Of a stretch of DNA of 62,716 bases, positions 18,867 through 28,872 are shown one piece after another. The notes under the pieces are model-generated. The model ran no database searches. It was not told the origin of the DNA and was given only the letters and a program-made list of their open reading frames with translations. The stretch spans positions 1 to 62,716 of the forward strand of contig NZ_AYZC01000002.1 of the NCBI RefSeq assembly GCF_001436775.1. Reading direction: 5' to 3'. Each line of letters begins with the position of its first letter. The stretch's first letter is position 1. A program made the position numbers and the translations under genes. Origin of the DNA: Lactobacillus acetotolerans DSM 20749 = JCM 3825. GTDB lineage: Bacteria > Bacillota > Bacilli > Lactobacillales > Lactobacillaceae.

Positions 18867-19721
18867 ATGCCCAAAAAGCGAGTGACTAAGATTGATCCTA
18901 AAAAAGAATTATCACCTTATTTAAATCATCAATCTAATCAACATAAAAATAATAAAAAGGAAGCTAAAGTTTCTGCCTCACTCGCAAATTTACATGCTGA
19001 ACGTAAAATTTCTTTAGTTCGGCGATTAGGTTTGATTATTACTATTTCATTGCTTTTTATTATTGGGTTAGGTTATTACATATCACCTTTAGCCGATGTT
19101 GGTAGTGTTCAAGTAGAAGGAGTTGCTGATTTACCGCCTGAACAAGTTGTAGAAAATTCTGGGATCAAAGCTAGTGATAAAGTTTTTGATTACTTATTTC
19201 ACCAGAAGAATTTAGGTCACCGATTAGGCGATAAATATCATGAAATTCAAAATGTTGGAGTTAAGTTAAATCATTTTAATCGACTAGTTTTAAAAGTTAA
19301 TGAATATCCAACAATTGGTTATATTAAAGAAGGTAGTAACTACCGAAAAATTTTAGCTGATGGAAAAGTTGGAAGTAGGTCTTTGCCATGGGCTAAAGTT
19401 GATCAGGATAAGCCATTTTTCGTTGGATATAATCACATGGTTTCATTAGAAAAAGACCTTGAACTATTTGATGGTTTTCCACAGGATTTTAAAAATAAAG
19501 TGAAACTGCTTAGTGGGAATACTCGTCGTGGTTCACAAATAATTCTTGTGATGAAAGATGGTAATGTAGTTATTGGAAATATTTCTACACTTAACGATAA
19601 GCTGAAATACTATAATGAGATTAAATCTAAAGCGGATAAAAATAGTTTAATTGATTTAGAAGTAGGAGCTTTTAGTAGACCACTTACATCAAGTGAAAAG
19701 AAAGCTTATGGCATTTCATAA
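18867..19721 (+). CDS. divIB: Cell division protein DivIB/FtsQ
   Basis: A bitopic divisome protein of 284 residues from this start. The long basic cytoplasmic region (about 55 residues) is followed by a membrane helix (LGLIITISLLFIIGLGYYI). The external POTRA domain begins VGSVQVEGVADLPPEQVVE, then a beta domain. A GTG at 18858 is in frame, but AGGTG at 18856-18860 is placed correctly only for ATG 18867, so the latter is chosen. It stabilises FtsL and DivIC at the septum. Confidence 0.93.
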   Translation: MPKKRVTKIDPKKELSPYLNHQSNQHKNNKKEAKVSASLANLHAERKISLVRRLGLIITISLLFIIGLGYYISPLADVGSVQVEGVADLPPEQVVENSGIKASDKVFDYLFHQKNLGHRLGDKYHEIQNVGVKLNHFNRLVLKVNEYPTIGYIKEGSNYRKILADGKVGSRSLPWAKVDQDKPFFVGYNHMVSLEKDLELFDGFPQDFKNKVKLLSGNTRRGSQIILVMKDGNVVIGNISTLNDKLKYYNEIKSKADKNSLIDLEVGAFSRPLTSSEKKAYGIS

Positions 19722-19784
19722 GCTGTATTTAAACACTTTTTATGTTAAAATTTTTCAAGGCAGTTAATATATGGGGGCTTAATT

Positions 19785-21143
19785 TTGGACAATTCAAATC
19801 TTCTGGTGGGACTAGACATAGGTACCACGAGTGTGAAAGCAGTTGTAGCCGATTCAGGCAAAGTAATTGGTTCCGTTGCTATTCCTAATAAGGGAATGCG
19901 GCATGGTAAAATAGTTGATATTGATCAAACGGCTAGCGCAATTAGCCGTGCATTAAAGGAAATTGCAGAAAAGACGAATACAACTATTTATCGTGTAGTA
20001 ACTGGTATCCCAGTTGGTATGTTGCAGTTAAAGACCACTAGCGATTTGATCAATGTTGGTGATAATGGTCAAGAAATTGGCAATAAAGATGTAAAAAGAG
20101 TTCTACAGGCTGCAATTGAATCTGCGGTAAAAGATGAACGTGAACCAATTGTATTTTTACCTAGTAGTTTCTTGATTGATGGTAAAACTGATGTTGATGA
20201 TCCACGAAAAATGATTGCGCATTCATTAGCTGTTCGTGGCATTTTGTTAACTGCTCCTGCTAGCCCACTTCATAATATTAAGAAAGCTATTGAAAGAGCT
20301 GGTTACCAAAATAATTTCTTTGTTCCAACTCCACTTGCGATTGCCAGTGTGGCTTTGGATGAAAGTGAAAGAACATTTGGGTCAATCATTCTTGATCTTG
20401 GTGGTGGAGTAACCACTGCCACAGTTATTCATGATGGTCAAATTAAATATGCCAATATTGATCTTGAAGGTGGTAGTGATATCAGTAATGATATTTCAGT
20501 TGTTCTCAGTACCTCTAAGAAAGACTCAGAACAGATAAAATTGGACTACGGCTTTGCTGATCCTAAACTTGCCTCTAAAAAAGATCAATTTGCCGTTAAC
20601 AGTGTTGGTTCATATGGCCAAAAAATGGTTGATGAAGTTTATCTTAGTGAAATTATTAATGCTAGGTTAATGCAAATAATTAACCGCCTCGGTAAAGGTT
20701 TAGCAAAACATGGTGCTTTAAAGTTACCTGGTGGTGTTATTATTACAGGTGGAAGCAGTTTGCTTCAAGGAATTGATGCTTTAGTTGCGGATAGATTAGG
20801 AGTTAAAACACGTATTTATCAACCTGATCAAATGGGGATGCGTAATCCTATTTATACTGCAGCTTATGGGATCGTTAATTATGCATATAGGATGTCTGAT
20901 ATTGACTTTTTGGTTGATAGTGCAATTTATGGTAATGAAGTTTTAGGGCAATTTGAGGAGCCAGTTCAAGAAAGTAGCAAAATTTCTAAAAGACCGGTTA
21001 CTGCTAGTGAAACTGAAACAAAAGAAGCATATAATAGACATAAATTGCCCAGAAGTGAAAGATCTCCAGAGAATAGACAAAAGAATGATAATCAAAATAA
21101 AAGTAAGGGCATCAAGAATTTCTTTAAAAAGTTCTTTGATTAA
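19785..21143 (+). CDS. ftsA: Cell division protein FtsA
   Basis: An actin-like protein of 452 residues that tethers FtsZ to the membrane. The nucleotide motifs GLDIGTTSVKAVV (9-21), LDLGGGVTTATVIHDG (near 205) and ITGGSSLLQGI (near 322) are visible. The C-terminal amphipathic membrane-targeting helix is GIKNFFKKFFD. The start is TTG at 19785 behind GGGGG; the only nearby ATG is followed by a stop, so TTG is needed. A possible extended -10 (TGT then TAAAAT, 19743-19751) may give ftsAZ an internal promoter. Confidence 0.96.
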   Translation: MDNSNLLVGLDIGTTSVKAVVADSGKVIGSVAIPNKGMRHGKIVDIDQTASAISRALKEIAEKTNTTIYRVVTGIPVGMLQLKTTSDLINVGDNGQEIGNKDVKRVLQAAIESAVKDEREPIVFLPSSFLIDGKTDVDDPRKMIAHSLAVRGILLTAPASPLHNIKKAIERAGYQNNFFVPTPLAIASVALDESERTFGSIILDLGGGVTTATVIHDGQIKYANIDLEGGSDISNDISVVLSTSKKDSEQIKLDYGFADPKLASKKDQFAVNSVGSYGQKMVDEVYLSEIINARLMQIINRLGKGLAKHGALKLPGGVIITGGSSLLQGIDALVADRLGVKTRIYQPDQMGMRNPIYTAAYGIVNYAYRMSDIDFLVDSAIYGNEVLGQFEEPVQESSKISKRPVTASETETKEAYNRHKLPRSERSPENRQKNDNQNKSKGIKNFFKKFFD

Positions 21144-21157
21144 AGGTGGTTAATTAG

Positions 21158-22498
21158 ATGGATTTTACGTTCGATTCAGACGACAATAAAAATGCTGTCA
21201 TTAAAGTAATTGGTGTCGGTGGTGCCGGTGGTAATGCTGTTAATCGAATGATCGATGACGGCGTACAAGGTGTTTCTTTCATCGCAGCCAATACTGATGT
21301 GCAAGCATTAAATAGTAATAAGGCTGAGAATAAGATTCAATTAGGACCTAAATTGACTAGAGGTTTAGGTGCTGGTTCACATCCAGAAGTAGGTCAAAAA
21401 GCTGCTGAGGAAAGTGAACAAACTATTGAAGATGCACTTAAGGGTGCAGATATGATTTTTATCACTGCCGGAATGGGCGGTGGTACTGGTACCGGTGCTG
21501 CTCCTATAATGGCAAAAGTAGCTCGTGAAACGGGTGCTTTAACAGTAGGCGTAGTTACACGCCCATTTAGTTTTGAAGGGCCAAAACGCTCAAAAAACGC
21601 TGCTGAAGGAATTACTCAGTTAAAGCAGTATGTTGATACATTAGTTATCATAGCAAATAACCGTTTGTTAGAAATGGTTGATAAGAAGACACCCATGATG
21701 GATGCCTTTAAGGAAGCCGATAACGTATTAAAACAAGGTGTACAAGGTATTTCAGATTTAATTACTTCAACTGACTACGTTAACTTAGACTTTGCCGATG
21801 TTAAGACAGTTATGGCCAATCAAGGTGCTGCTCTTATGGGGATTGGTAGAGCCAGTGGTGAAAACAGAACAGTTGAAGCTACTAAACTGGCAATTTCTTC
21901 TCCATTGCTGGAAGTTTCAATTGATGGTGCAAAACAAGTCTTGCTGAATATTACCGGTGGACCTGACTTAACTTTGTTTGAAGCTCAAGATGCATCAGAA
22001 ATAGTTTCAAAAGCAGCTGGTGATGACGTTAACATTATCTTTGGTACTTCAATTAATCCTAATTTAGGTGATGAGGTCGTGGTAACTGTTATTGCAACTG
22101 GCATCAGTTCAAAGGCTGAAGAAGAAGCTTCAAAGCAACTTCCTGGACATAGTCATCAGGTTAAAGCTAAGGCAAGTAATAGGCCTGAAAAAGCAGAAAA
22201 AAAAGTAACTACTGCTCCTCAAACTAAACCCGAAAAAGAGGATCAAAAACCAGAACAAAAATCTAGTGAAGAATCAGCTCCAAAACACAAGACAATGGTT
22301 GATCCAACCAGTGTTTGGGGTTTGAATGATAATGATCAAGGTTCAAGAAGGAATACTTCAAATGATTCACAAACTGACAAGAATAAATTAAATTCATCTG
22401 ATGATGATCAAAACAGTATTTCACAAATTGAAACCAGTGCTCAAAGCGATGACGATAATGATGATATTCCATTCTTTAAGCATCGTGGCGAAAACTAG
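21158..22498 (+). CDS. ftsZ: Cell division tubulin FtsZ
   Basis: The Z-ring GTPase, 446 residues. [13 protein letters not shown] near 18-30 and the tubulin signature [10 protein letters not shown] (about 106-115) are intact. After the globular domain (about 315 residues) comes a long acidic, Gln/Ser/Lys-rich linker of roughly 110 residues. The conserved tail DDIPFFKHR docks FtsA and SepF. The linker is on the long side for FtsZ. It lies 14 bases after ftsA with AGGTGG. Confidence 0.98.
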   Translation: MDFTFDSDDNKNAVIKVIGVGGAGGNAVNRMIDDGVQGVSFIAANTDVQALNSNKAENKIQLGPKLTRGLGAGSHPEVGQKAAEESEQTIEDALKGADMIFITAGMGGGTGTGAAPIMAKVARETGALTVGVVTRPFSFEGPKRSKNAAEGITQLKQYVDTLVIIANNRLLEMVDKKTPMMDAFKEADNVLKQGVQGISDLITSTDYVNLDFADVKTVMANQGAALMGIGRASGENRTVEATKLAISSPLLEVSIDGAKQVLLNITGGPDLTLFEAQDASEIVSKAAGDDVNIIFGTSINPNLGDEVVVTVIATGISSKAEEEASKQLPGHSHQVKAKASNRPEKAEKKVTTAPQTKPEKEDQKPEQKSSEESAPKHKTMVDPTSVWGLNDNDQGSRRNTSNDSQTDKNKLNSSDDDQNSISQIETSAQSDDDNDDIPFFKHRGEN

Positions 22499-22513
22499 TA
22501 GGAGGTAGAATAC

Positions 22514-22954
22514 ATGGCTTTTAATAAATTAGGTAAGTTTTTTGGTATTTCAAATGAAGATGATATGACCGATGATGAGGAATACACCGGAGATCAAGAA
22601 ACTGAGGATGAAGATGATGTTCCAATGAATAACGTTAACCGGGACAAAGTAGTTTCAATTAAATCTGGAATGAATTCTTCCAAGAGTAAGATTGTTTTAT
22701 ACGAACCACGTGTATACTCAGATGCTAAAGATGTTGCTCAAAATTTACTGAGCAATAAAGCAGTTATCATTAACTTTAGCAGAATGGATGATAGTTCTGC
22801 TCGAAGAATAGTTGATTTTATTACTGGAACTGTTTACGCACTTAACGGTGAAATTCAAAGAATTGGTGATAAAATCTTTTTGGCAACCCCACCTAAATTT
22901 GTTACTGACGGTAAAATCAGTGATTTAGTAGATAAGAAAGATAATTTGAGTTAA
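22514..22954 (+). CDS. sepF: Cell division protein SepF
   Basis: A membrane-binding FtsZ partner, 146 residues. The N-terminal membrane-targeting helix (MAFNKLGKFFGI) is followed by an acidic linker. The SepF core has IVLYEPRVYSDAKDVAQNL and the RRIVDFITGTVYALNG segment. SepF acts together with or in place of FtsA as a ring anchor; both are present here. GGAGG precedes the ATG, and the stop shares a base with the yggT start. Confidence 0.96.
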   Translation: MAFNKLGKFFGISNEDDMTDDEEYTGDQETEDEDDVPMNNVNRDKVVSIKSGMNSSKSKIVLYEPRVYSDAKDVAQNLLSNKAVIINFSRMDDSSARRIVDFITGTVYALNGEIQRIGDKIFLATPPKFVTDGKISDLVDKKDNLS

Positions 22955-23256
22955 TGGCAAACTTTATTTATTACGTTATATACGTAATTAATTGGATTAT
23001 TTGGCTATATTGTATTTTCATTGTGATTGACGCAATTATGAGTTGGGTACCATTTTTACGAAATTCTGTAATTGGTAAATGGCTTGATAAAATTGTAAAT
23101 CCTTATTTGAATGTTTTCAGAAAAGGACCCATTCAAAAATTAGCCTATTCAACCGGCATAGATTTATCTGCGTTAATTGGGTTATTGGTGTTGTATTTTA
23201 TTCAAGATTATGCACTTCAATGGATTCAAAATATTTTGTTTAGGTTGATAGGCTGA
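22954..23256 (+). CDS. yggT: YggT/YlmG-family membrane protein
   Basis: A 100-residue protein with two hydrophobic segments, at about 5-27 and 70-95, and the WVPFLRNSVIGKWLDKIVNPYLNVFRK motif region typical of YggT/YlmG between them. It is always near sepF in Firmicutes and is thought to affect envelope or division processes; the mechanism is not established. It overlaps sepF and ylmH by one base at each end. Confidence 0.92.
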   Translation: MANFIYYVIYVINWIIWLYCIFIVIDAIMSWVPFLRNSVIGKWLDKIVNPYLNVFRKGPIQKLAYSTGIDLSALIGLLVLYFIQDYALQWIQNILFRLIG

Positions 23257-24056
23257 TGAAAAAACGACAAGCAAGTAGCTTCTATCCATATTTTGAACAA
23301 GAAGAGAAATCGACAGTCGATAAGATGGTCGGTTTTTTTAATCGCATTGTTTTTAAGCATGGTGCAATACTAACTGATTTCTTAGATCCTGGACAACGGG
23401 ATATTTTGAAAACAGTTGCGGGTAACGACGCTTTCATTCAAGAATTCGGTGGTTTTGCAGATGCGGAAAAGATGCGCGTTTACTTAAGTGAAGAGTGGGG
23501 AAATTTACGTCCATCCGATTATCAAGTATCCGCGTTTGAAATTGTATATCCTGCTAAATTTGTTAAATTAAGTCATAGTTCTATTCTTGGTACGTTAGCT
23601 AATTCCGGGGTTGAAACTGATACGTTTGGTGATATTATCACTGATGGTAACGGTAAGTGGCAATTTTTTGCCAAAACTGAGCTAAAGAATTTTTTCTTAG
23701 AACAGATTAAACGTGTTGGCCGAACGCAAGTGAAGATAAAAGAAATTCCTCTACGAAATGTTCTTATTCCTGAAGATGATAGTGTTCAAAAGACGGAAAT
23801 AATTGCGTCACTGCGGATTGATGCGGTATTAGCTGGTTTAAGTAAGAATAGCCGGAGTCAAATAAAAAAAGCAATTAAAAATAAATTAGTTAAAATAAAT
23901 TGGCATGGCACGGAAGATTCTAATATAATAGTAAAAGTAGGGGATGTCCTTAGTCTTAGACATTTTGGTAGGATTAAAATTATGGACATTTCAGCGACTA
24001 GAAAAGGTAAATATAAGGTGGTGCTAAAAGTTTGGCAGACAAAAAGACACGGGTAA
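23256..24056 (+). CDS. ylmH: YlmH, S4-domain RNA-binding protein
   Basis: A 266-residue protein with an N-terminal YlmH domain (VYLSEEWGNLRPSDYQVSAFE is typical). The C-terminal S4 RNA-binding domain runs from about 182: LRIDAVLAGLSKNSRSQIKKAI, then VKVGDVLSLRHFGR. S4 proteins bind structured RNA, and YlmH homologues have been linked to ribosome rescue. It overlaps yggT by one base and divIVA by 25 bases. Confidence 0.93.
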   Translation: MKKRQASSFYPYFEQEEKSTVDKMVGFFNRIVFKHGAILTDFLDPGQRDILKTVAGNDAFIQEFGGFADAEKMRVYLSEEWGNLRPSDYQVSAFEIVYPAKFVKLSHSSILGTLANSGVETDTFGDIITDGNGKWQFFAKTELKNFFLEQIKRVGRTQVKIKEIPLRNVLIPEDDSVQKTEIIASLRIDAVLAGLSKNSRSQIKKAIKNKLVKINWHGTEDSNIIVKVGDVLSLRHFGRIKIMDISATRKGKYKVVLKVWQTKRHG

Positions 24057-24745
24057 AGAAGTTAACCCCAATGGATATTCATAATAAAGAATTTAAGCAT
24101 CGCGGGTTTAAAGGTTATGATCGCCGTGAAGTAGATGGCTTTCTTGATAAAGTTGTTAGTGATTATGGCGATGCTTTAGATGAAACATCTGATTTAAAGA
24201 ATAAAGTTGTAAAGCTTAATGATAAAGTAGATAAGTTGCAAGCCCAAGTTGATAAATATAATCAAATGGATAAGTCAGCTAAAGAAGCTGTAACAGACGC
24301 TAAAGAAAAGGCACAAAAGATTATAGATGACGCTAGAAATCAAGCGGCTATTGATACTGATTATCAAAAGCAACAACAGGATGTATTAAAGGGTGACTAC
24401 AAGCGATTAAAGCAAGAAGTTAGTCAATTTCGTAAACACGTTCAAAAATTATTACAAAGCCAAATTGATGATTTAAATGATCAGGGATGGCAACATGCTT
24501 TAGACAGATATTTCCATACTGACCGTTTTTATCCACCTGATGGCTCAGAACCAATTCCGTCAGCTAGTGAAGATGATATCGATGGAGTTGACAGTGATGA
24601 CTCAGATGACGTAGACTCAGTGGATGAACCTAAGCCAATGACAGGTGATAGTCCAAGTCATGAGACATTAAATGCAAAACCCAAGTTGAAAAACAATTCA
24701 GGAGCTAAAATAATATTTCCTGATGACAACAAGGATAATAACTAA
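24032..24745 (+). CDS. divIVA: Cell division initiation protein DivIVA
   Basis: A pole and septum coiled-coil protein of 237 residues. The membrane-sensing N-terminal domain reads LTPMDIHNKEFKHRGFKGYDRREVDGFL. A coiled coil (about 45-150) follows, then an acidic tail rich in D and S. The start is TTG at 24032 with AAGGTGGTG eight bases upstream, inside the end of ylmH. An internal ATG at 24071 would remove the conserved LTP residues. It is the last gene of the dcw cluster. Confidence 0.95.
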   Translation: MADKKTRVKKLTPMDIHNKEFKHRGFKGYDRREVDGFLDKVVSDYGDALDETSDLKNKVVKLNDKVDKLQAQVDKYNQMDKSAKEAVTDAKEKAQKIIDDARNQAAIDTDYQKQQQDVLKGDYKRLKQEVSQFRKHVQKLLQSQIDDLNDQGWQHALDRYFHTDRFYPPDGSEPIPSASEDDIDGVDSDDSDDVDSVDEPKPMTGDSPSHETLNAKPKLKNNSGAKIIFPDDNKDNN

Positions 24746-24757
24746 TAAAAATATAAA

Positions 24758-24951
24758 CTGACAGTAAAACTGAAAAGCAATAACAGCGAGTTAGTGTTGG
24801 TGGAAGGCTAACAAAAGAGCTTAACGGTTGATCAGCTGTCTAAGAGTTTGTACGTTAATTACACGATACGTAATATTAAGTGGGGTTTAACAGCTCAATT
24901 TAGGTGGTACCACGAATAACCTCGTCCTAATTTTTAGGACGAGGGTTTTTT
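24758..24951 (+). promoter_or_regulatory. T-box riboswitch, isoleucine-responsive, controlling ileS
   Basis: The T-box core AGGTGGTACCACG is at 24902-24914. The terminator follows (CCTCGTCCTAA at 24920-24930 with TTAGGACGAGG at 24934-24944) and then T residues. The base of stem I pairs GACAG (24760-24764) with CTGTC (24836-24840). ATC, an isoleucine codon, sits just before the 3' strand at 24831-24833 in specifier position. Uncharged tRNA-Ile should turn on ileS. Confidence 0.95.
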
Positions 24952-24967
24952 AGAAAGGAATAATTGA

Positions 24968-27757
24968 ATGAGAATCAAGAAAACTCTTAATTTAGGTAAA
25001 ACTAAATTTAAAATGAGGGGAAACCTTCCTGTACGCGAGGCCCAGTCGCAGAAAAAATGGGAAGAAAATAAATTATATGAACAAAGATTAAAGTTAAATG
25101 AGGGGAAACCTCATTTTGACTTACATGATGGCCCTCCGTTTGCAAACGGCAATATTCATATGGGTCACGCCATGAACAAAATTTCCAAGGATATTATTGT
25201 TCGGTTTAAGAATATGAATGGTTACTATGCTCCGTTTGTACCAGGATGGGATACTCACGGCCTTCCAATTGAGCAAGAACTTGCTAAAAAGGGTGTAGAT
25301 CGTAAAACGATGGATCGGGTCAAATACCGTAACCTTTGTAAAGACTATGCTGTAAAAGAAATTAAGAAGCAGATGAAGGACTTTAAGCGTCTTGGAGTTA
25401 TGGCTGATTGGGATCACCCGTATATTACTTTACAGCCGAAGTACGAAGCTGAAGAAATTCGTATTTTTGGTAAGATGTATGAAAAAGGCTATATTTACAA
25501 GGGTAAAAAGCCTGTTTACTGGTCTCCATCAAGTGAATCAACTTTAGCAGAAGCGGAAGTTGAATATCATAATGATAAGTCGCCATCAATTTATATTGCA
25601 TTTCCAGTAAAAGATGGTAAGGGGATTTTAGATCCAAAGAATACCTACTTTGTAATTTGGACAACAACTCCGTGGACAATTCCGTCAAACCAGGGTATTA
25701 CTGTTAACCCCCAATTTGATTATTCAGTAGTTAAAGTTGGCGATAAACGCTATGTAATCGGTACTAACCGCCTTGAAGCTGTTGCTAAAGATTTGGGTTG
25801 GAAAGATTACAAGGTTGTCCAGCACATGAAAGGAACAGACATGGACCGGATGGTTGCCAAACACCCACTGTATGACCAAGATTCATTAGTTATGAACGCA
25901 ATGCATGTTACTGCTGACGATGGTACTGGCTTAGTTCATACTGCATCAGGTTTTGGTGAAGATGACTTTAATGTTGCACAGCGTTATGGGTTACCAGTAT
26001 TTAGTCCTATTGATGCTCAAGGACGTTTTACAAAGGATGTTCCTGATCCAGATTTGGTTGGCATGTTTTATGATGATGCTAACAAAGTCGTCAGTGAAAA
26101 ATTAAAGAAATCCGGTAACTTACTTAAACTTGGCTTCTTTACCCATGCCTATCCCCATGATTGGCGGACAAAGAAACCGGTAATTTACCGGGCAACCACG
26201 CAGTGGTTTGCCTCAATTGATAAGATTAGACAACAGATCTTAGACCAAATCGATAAGACTAAATTTATTCCTTCTTGGGGTAAAACTCGTCTTTACAACA
26301 TGATTAAAGATCGTGGCGACTGGGTAATTTCACGTCAGCGTGCTTGGGGAGTCCCACTTCCAATCTTTTATGCAGAGGATGATACACCGATTGTTACTCC
26401 AGAAACGATTGAACATATTGCACAAATTTTTGCAAAAGAGGGGTCAAATGCCTGGTATACTCATACCGCGAAAGAATTACTGCCAGATGGTTTCACTTCT
26501 AAACACTCACCAAATGGGAAATTTAGAAAAGAGAAAGATATTCTGGATGTATGGTTTGATTCTGGTTCTTCACACCGTGCAGTTCTGGAACAGAGGAAGA
26601 ATTTACATTTTCCAGCTGACCTTTACCTTGAAGGTAGTGACCAGTACCGTGGCTGGTTCAACTCTAGTTTAATTACTTCAGTTGCTACAACTGGCATGGC
26701 ACCATATAAAGGAATCTTCTCCCAAGGCTTTGTACTGGATGATAAAGGACATAAGATGTCTAAGTCACTGGGTAATGTAATTTCACCTAACGATGTTATC
26801 AAACGTATGGGAGCTGAGATAATTCGTTTGTGGGTAGCCTCCGTTGATACTACATCGGACGTTTCCGTTTCTTATGATATTTTGCAGCAAACTTCAGAAA
26901 GTTACCGTAAAATCAGGAATACTTTCCGGTATATGCTTGCTAACACTAGCGACTTTGATCCAGCAGAAAATCGGGTAGCTTATAAAGATTTACGTTCAAT
27001 TGATCAATATATGGAAGTTAAGTTGAATGATTTGATTAAAGACTGTATTGCTTCTTATAATAAATTTGACTTTACGACTGTTTATAAGAAGGCCTTTAAC
27101 TTTATCTCAAATGATTTATCTGCATTTTACTTAGACTTTGCTAAAGATGTTCTGTATATTGAAAGTAAAGATAGCCATGCTCGCCGGTCAATGCAGACGG
27201 TTATCTATGATTCAGCTGTTAAGTTAGATAAAATTTTAACGCCAATCTTACCGCATACGATGGAAGAAGTATGGGGCTTCTTAAACGAAAAAGAAGATTA
27301 TATTCAACTTGCAAATATGCCTAAGATTGAAAACTACGCTAATCATGATCAATTACTTAATGATTGGGGTAAGTTTATGAATCTTCGTACTGATGTATTG
27401 AAAGCATTAGAAGATGCAAGAAACAAGAAGTTGATTGGTAAGTCATTTGAAGCTGCGGTAACTATCTATCCAGATAAAGAAACCAAGGCAATGCTTAATG
27501 ATTTAGATGCTGATTTCAGACAAATTTTAATCGTATCTAAATTAACCATTGCTGATGGGAAGGCTCCTGCAGATGCTAAGCAATATGCTAATGCGGCAAT
27601 TGTTATCAAGCATGCTGAAGGGGAGATTTGCCCACGTTGTCGGATGATTAAGACCGATATTGGTAAAGATTCAGAATTCCCGATGCTTTGCGGTCGTTGT
27701 GCAGCCATTGTTAAAGATAATTTCCCAGAGGCAGTTCAAGAAGGATTAGAGAAATAA
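24968..27757 (+). CDS. ileS: Isoleucyl-tRNA synthetase
   Basis: A class Ia synthetase, 929 residues, bacterial type. The HIGH-type motif is in [14 protein letters not shown] (about 55-68), the CP1 editing domain contains [14 protein letters not shown], and KMSKS is at 596-600. The C-terminal zinc finger has CPRC and CGRC pairs near 895-917. This form is normally sensitive to mupirocin; the sequence alone does not show resistance. The next gene starts on its stop codon. Confidence 0.98.
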   Translation: MRIKKTLNLGKTKFKMRGNLPVREAQSQKKWEENKLYEQRLKLNEGKPHFDLHDGPPFANGNIHMGHAMNKISKDIIVRFKNMNGYYAPFVPGWDTHGLPIEQELAKKGVDRKTMDRVKYRNLCKDYAVKEIKKQMKDFKRLGVMADWDHPYITLQPKYEAEEIRIFGKMYEKGYIYKGKKPVYWSPSSESTLAEAEVEYHNDKSPSIYIAFPVKDGKGILDPKNTYFVIWTTTPWTIPSNQGITVNPQFDYSVVKVGDKRYVIGTNRLEAVAKDLGWKDYKVVQHMKGTDMDRMVAKHPLYDQDSLVMNAMHVTADDGTGLVHTASGFGEDDFNVAQRYGLPVFSPIDAQGRFTKDVPDPDLVGMFYDDANKVVSEKLKKSGNLLKLGFFTHAYPHDWRTKKPVIYRATTQWFASIDKIRQQILDQIDKTKFIPSWGKTRLYNMIKDRGDWVISRQRAWGVPLPIFYAEDDTPIVTPETIEHIAQIFAKEGSNAWYTHTAKELLPDGFTSKHSPNGKFRKEKDILDVWFDSGSSHRAVLEQRKNLHFPADLYLEGSDQYRGWFNSSLITSVATTGMAPYKGIFSQGFVLDDKGHKMSKSLGNVISPNDVIKRMGAEIIRLWVASVDTTSDVSVSYDILQQTSESYRKIRNTFRYMLANTSDFDPAENRVAYKDLRSIDQYMEVKLNDLIKDCIASYNKFDFTTVYKKAFNFISNDLSAFYLDFAKDVLYIESKDSHARRSMQTVIYDSAVKLDKILTPILPHTMEEVWGFLNEKEDYIQLANMPKIENYANHDQLLNDWGKFMNLRTDVLKALEDARNKKLIGKSFEAAVTIYPDKETKAMLNDLDADFRQILIVSKLTIADGKAPADAKQYANAAIVIKHAEGEICPRCRMIKTDIGKDSEFPMLCGRCAAIVKDNFPEAVQEGLEK

Positions 27758-27978
27758 TGCGTTTAGGTACTGTAAAACAATTTGATAGTGACAGCAGTTA
27801 TGGATTCATTGATGATGATCAAAATCATAAATCATACTTTGTTTTTTATACTGCCATTAAAGAAGAAGGCTATAAGCGCCTCAAGGTAGGTCAAAGGGTA
27901 AGTTATCAACTTGCTCAAGGAAAGAACGGCCTGCAGTGTGTAAATGTGTACTTAGCTGATTCAAAAGAGAGGGATTAA
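27757..27978 (+). CDS. Cold-shock-domain-like small protein
   Basis: A 73-residue OB-fold protein. GTVKQFDSDSSYGFI resembles the start and RNP1 of CspA (normally GxVKWFNxxKGFGFI), and SYFVFYTAI corresponds to RNP2 with the usual VHF changed. The key aromatic and basic residues of RNP1 are only partly kept, so it is a divergent member that may bind nucleic acid weakly. It begins within the ileS stop codon (TAATG) and ends just before the Nudix gene, so all are co-transcribed. Confidence 0.8.
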   Translation: MRLGTVKQFDSDSSYGFIDDDQNHKSYFVFYTAIKEEGYKRLKVGQRVSYQLAQGKNGLQCVNVYLADSKERD

Positions 27979-28551
27979 ATGAGTTTAAAAGAAAAAGAAA
28001 TTTCTTCCAAACCAATTTTCAAAGGTCGCTTGATTGATCTTTCTGTTAGGACCATAAAGTTACCTAACGGTGAGACTTCGACGAGAGAAATTGTAAACCA
28101 CCAACCAGCAGCCGCTGTTATTGCCATTAATAAAAAGCAGCAGATGCTTTTGGTTGAACAGTGGCGTGAACCCATTAAGCAGCTTACGCTTGAAATTCCA
28201 GCGGGTTTGATTGATCCTACGGATGCTAGTCCGCTTGACGCAATGAAACGGGAATTAAACGAAGAGGGCGGCTACCATGCCGATTATTGGGAGAAAATTA
28301 CGGAAATTTATTCATCTCCTGGTTTTACTAATGAAAAACTATACCTGTTTTATTGTGATACGTTGACTAAGTTGCAAGAAAAAAGGTCGCTTGATTCCGA
28401 TGAATTTTTAACTAGTCACTGGTATGATTTAGAGGAATTAAAAAAGCTATCTGCAAAAGGAAAAATTGTGGATGCAAAAACTGCGTATGCAATTAGTGTA
28501 TGGGAAAATATGCTGTTAACAGGCGCAGAAACAAAGGAAGATAATGACTGA
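27979..28551 (+). CDS. nudF: Nudix hydrolase, ADP-ribose pyrophosphatase type
   Basis: A 190-residue hydrolase of nucleoside diphosphate sugars, likely ADP-ribose. The Nudix box runs from G76 in EIPAGLIDP to RELNEEGGY (91-99). The metal-binding E95 and E96 are intact. The first half has one extra residue, and the usual Glu is replaced by Asp/Ala. WREP and SPGFTNEKLYLF match the ADPRase subgroup. The start directly follows the cold-shock-like gene; the end overlaps the next gene by eight bases. Confidence 0.9.
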   Translation: MSLKEKEISSKPIFKGRLIDLSVRTIKLPNGETSTREIVNHQPAAAVIAINKKQQMLLVEQWREPIKQLTLEIPAGLIDPTDASPLDAMKRELNEEGGYHADYWEKITEIYSSPGFTNEKLYLFYCDTLTKLQEKRSLDSDEFLTSHWYDLEELKKLSAKGKIVDAKTAYAISVWENMLLTGAETKEDND

Positions 28552-28855
28552 GAAACGATCTGATTATCGAAAAAAGCACACTAAAAAAAAGCGTGGACAC
28601 GTTTTTGATAAATTTAAATCAGCTTTTAATGATGATGAACAAGAAGATGTAGATGTTAATTCAGATTTTCAACGAAATCCAGAAGATGCACGTCCTTTAA
28701 GAGAAGACAATGAAGAAAATCTTCAGCGCTCTGAAGTTGATGATAAAGTGCCATCTGAGGATAAGGGTCTAAGACTGAAAAAAAGGTTAGACCGTGCTAT
28801 TCTGATAGTGTTTATTTTGATTGTTCTAGTATTATTAGCATTGTTTCATTTGTAG
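28544..28855 (+). CDS. Small tail-anchored hypothetical protein
   Basis: A 103-residue protein. A very basic head (about 1-25, KKHTKKKRGH) is followed by a highly acidic middle (about 28-75) and one C-terminal membrane helix (84-102, ILIVFILIVLVLLALF) that ends the protein. I do not recognise a named family with confidence. The topology suggests a cytoplasmic charged domain anchored in the membrane. It overlaps the Nudix gene and lies just before mtnN, so it is probably co-transcribed. Confidence 0.75.
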   Translation: MTEKRSDYRKKHTKKKRGHVFDKFKSAFNDDEQEDVDVNSDFQRNPEDARPLREDNEENLQRSEVDDKVPSEDKGLRLKKRLDRAILIVFILIVLVLLALFHL

Positions 28856-28872
28856 AATAGTTGAGGGTAAAA

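Noticed and set aside
24758-24951. Considered as a plain terminator of divIVA
   Set aside because: The T-box core, stem I closure and ATC specifier make it the ileS riboswitch; the terminator is part of it.
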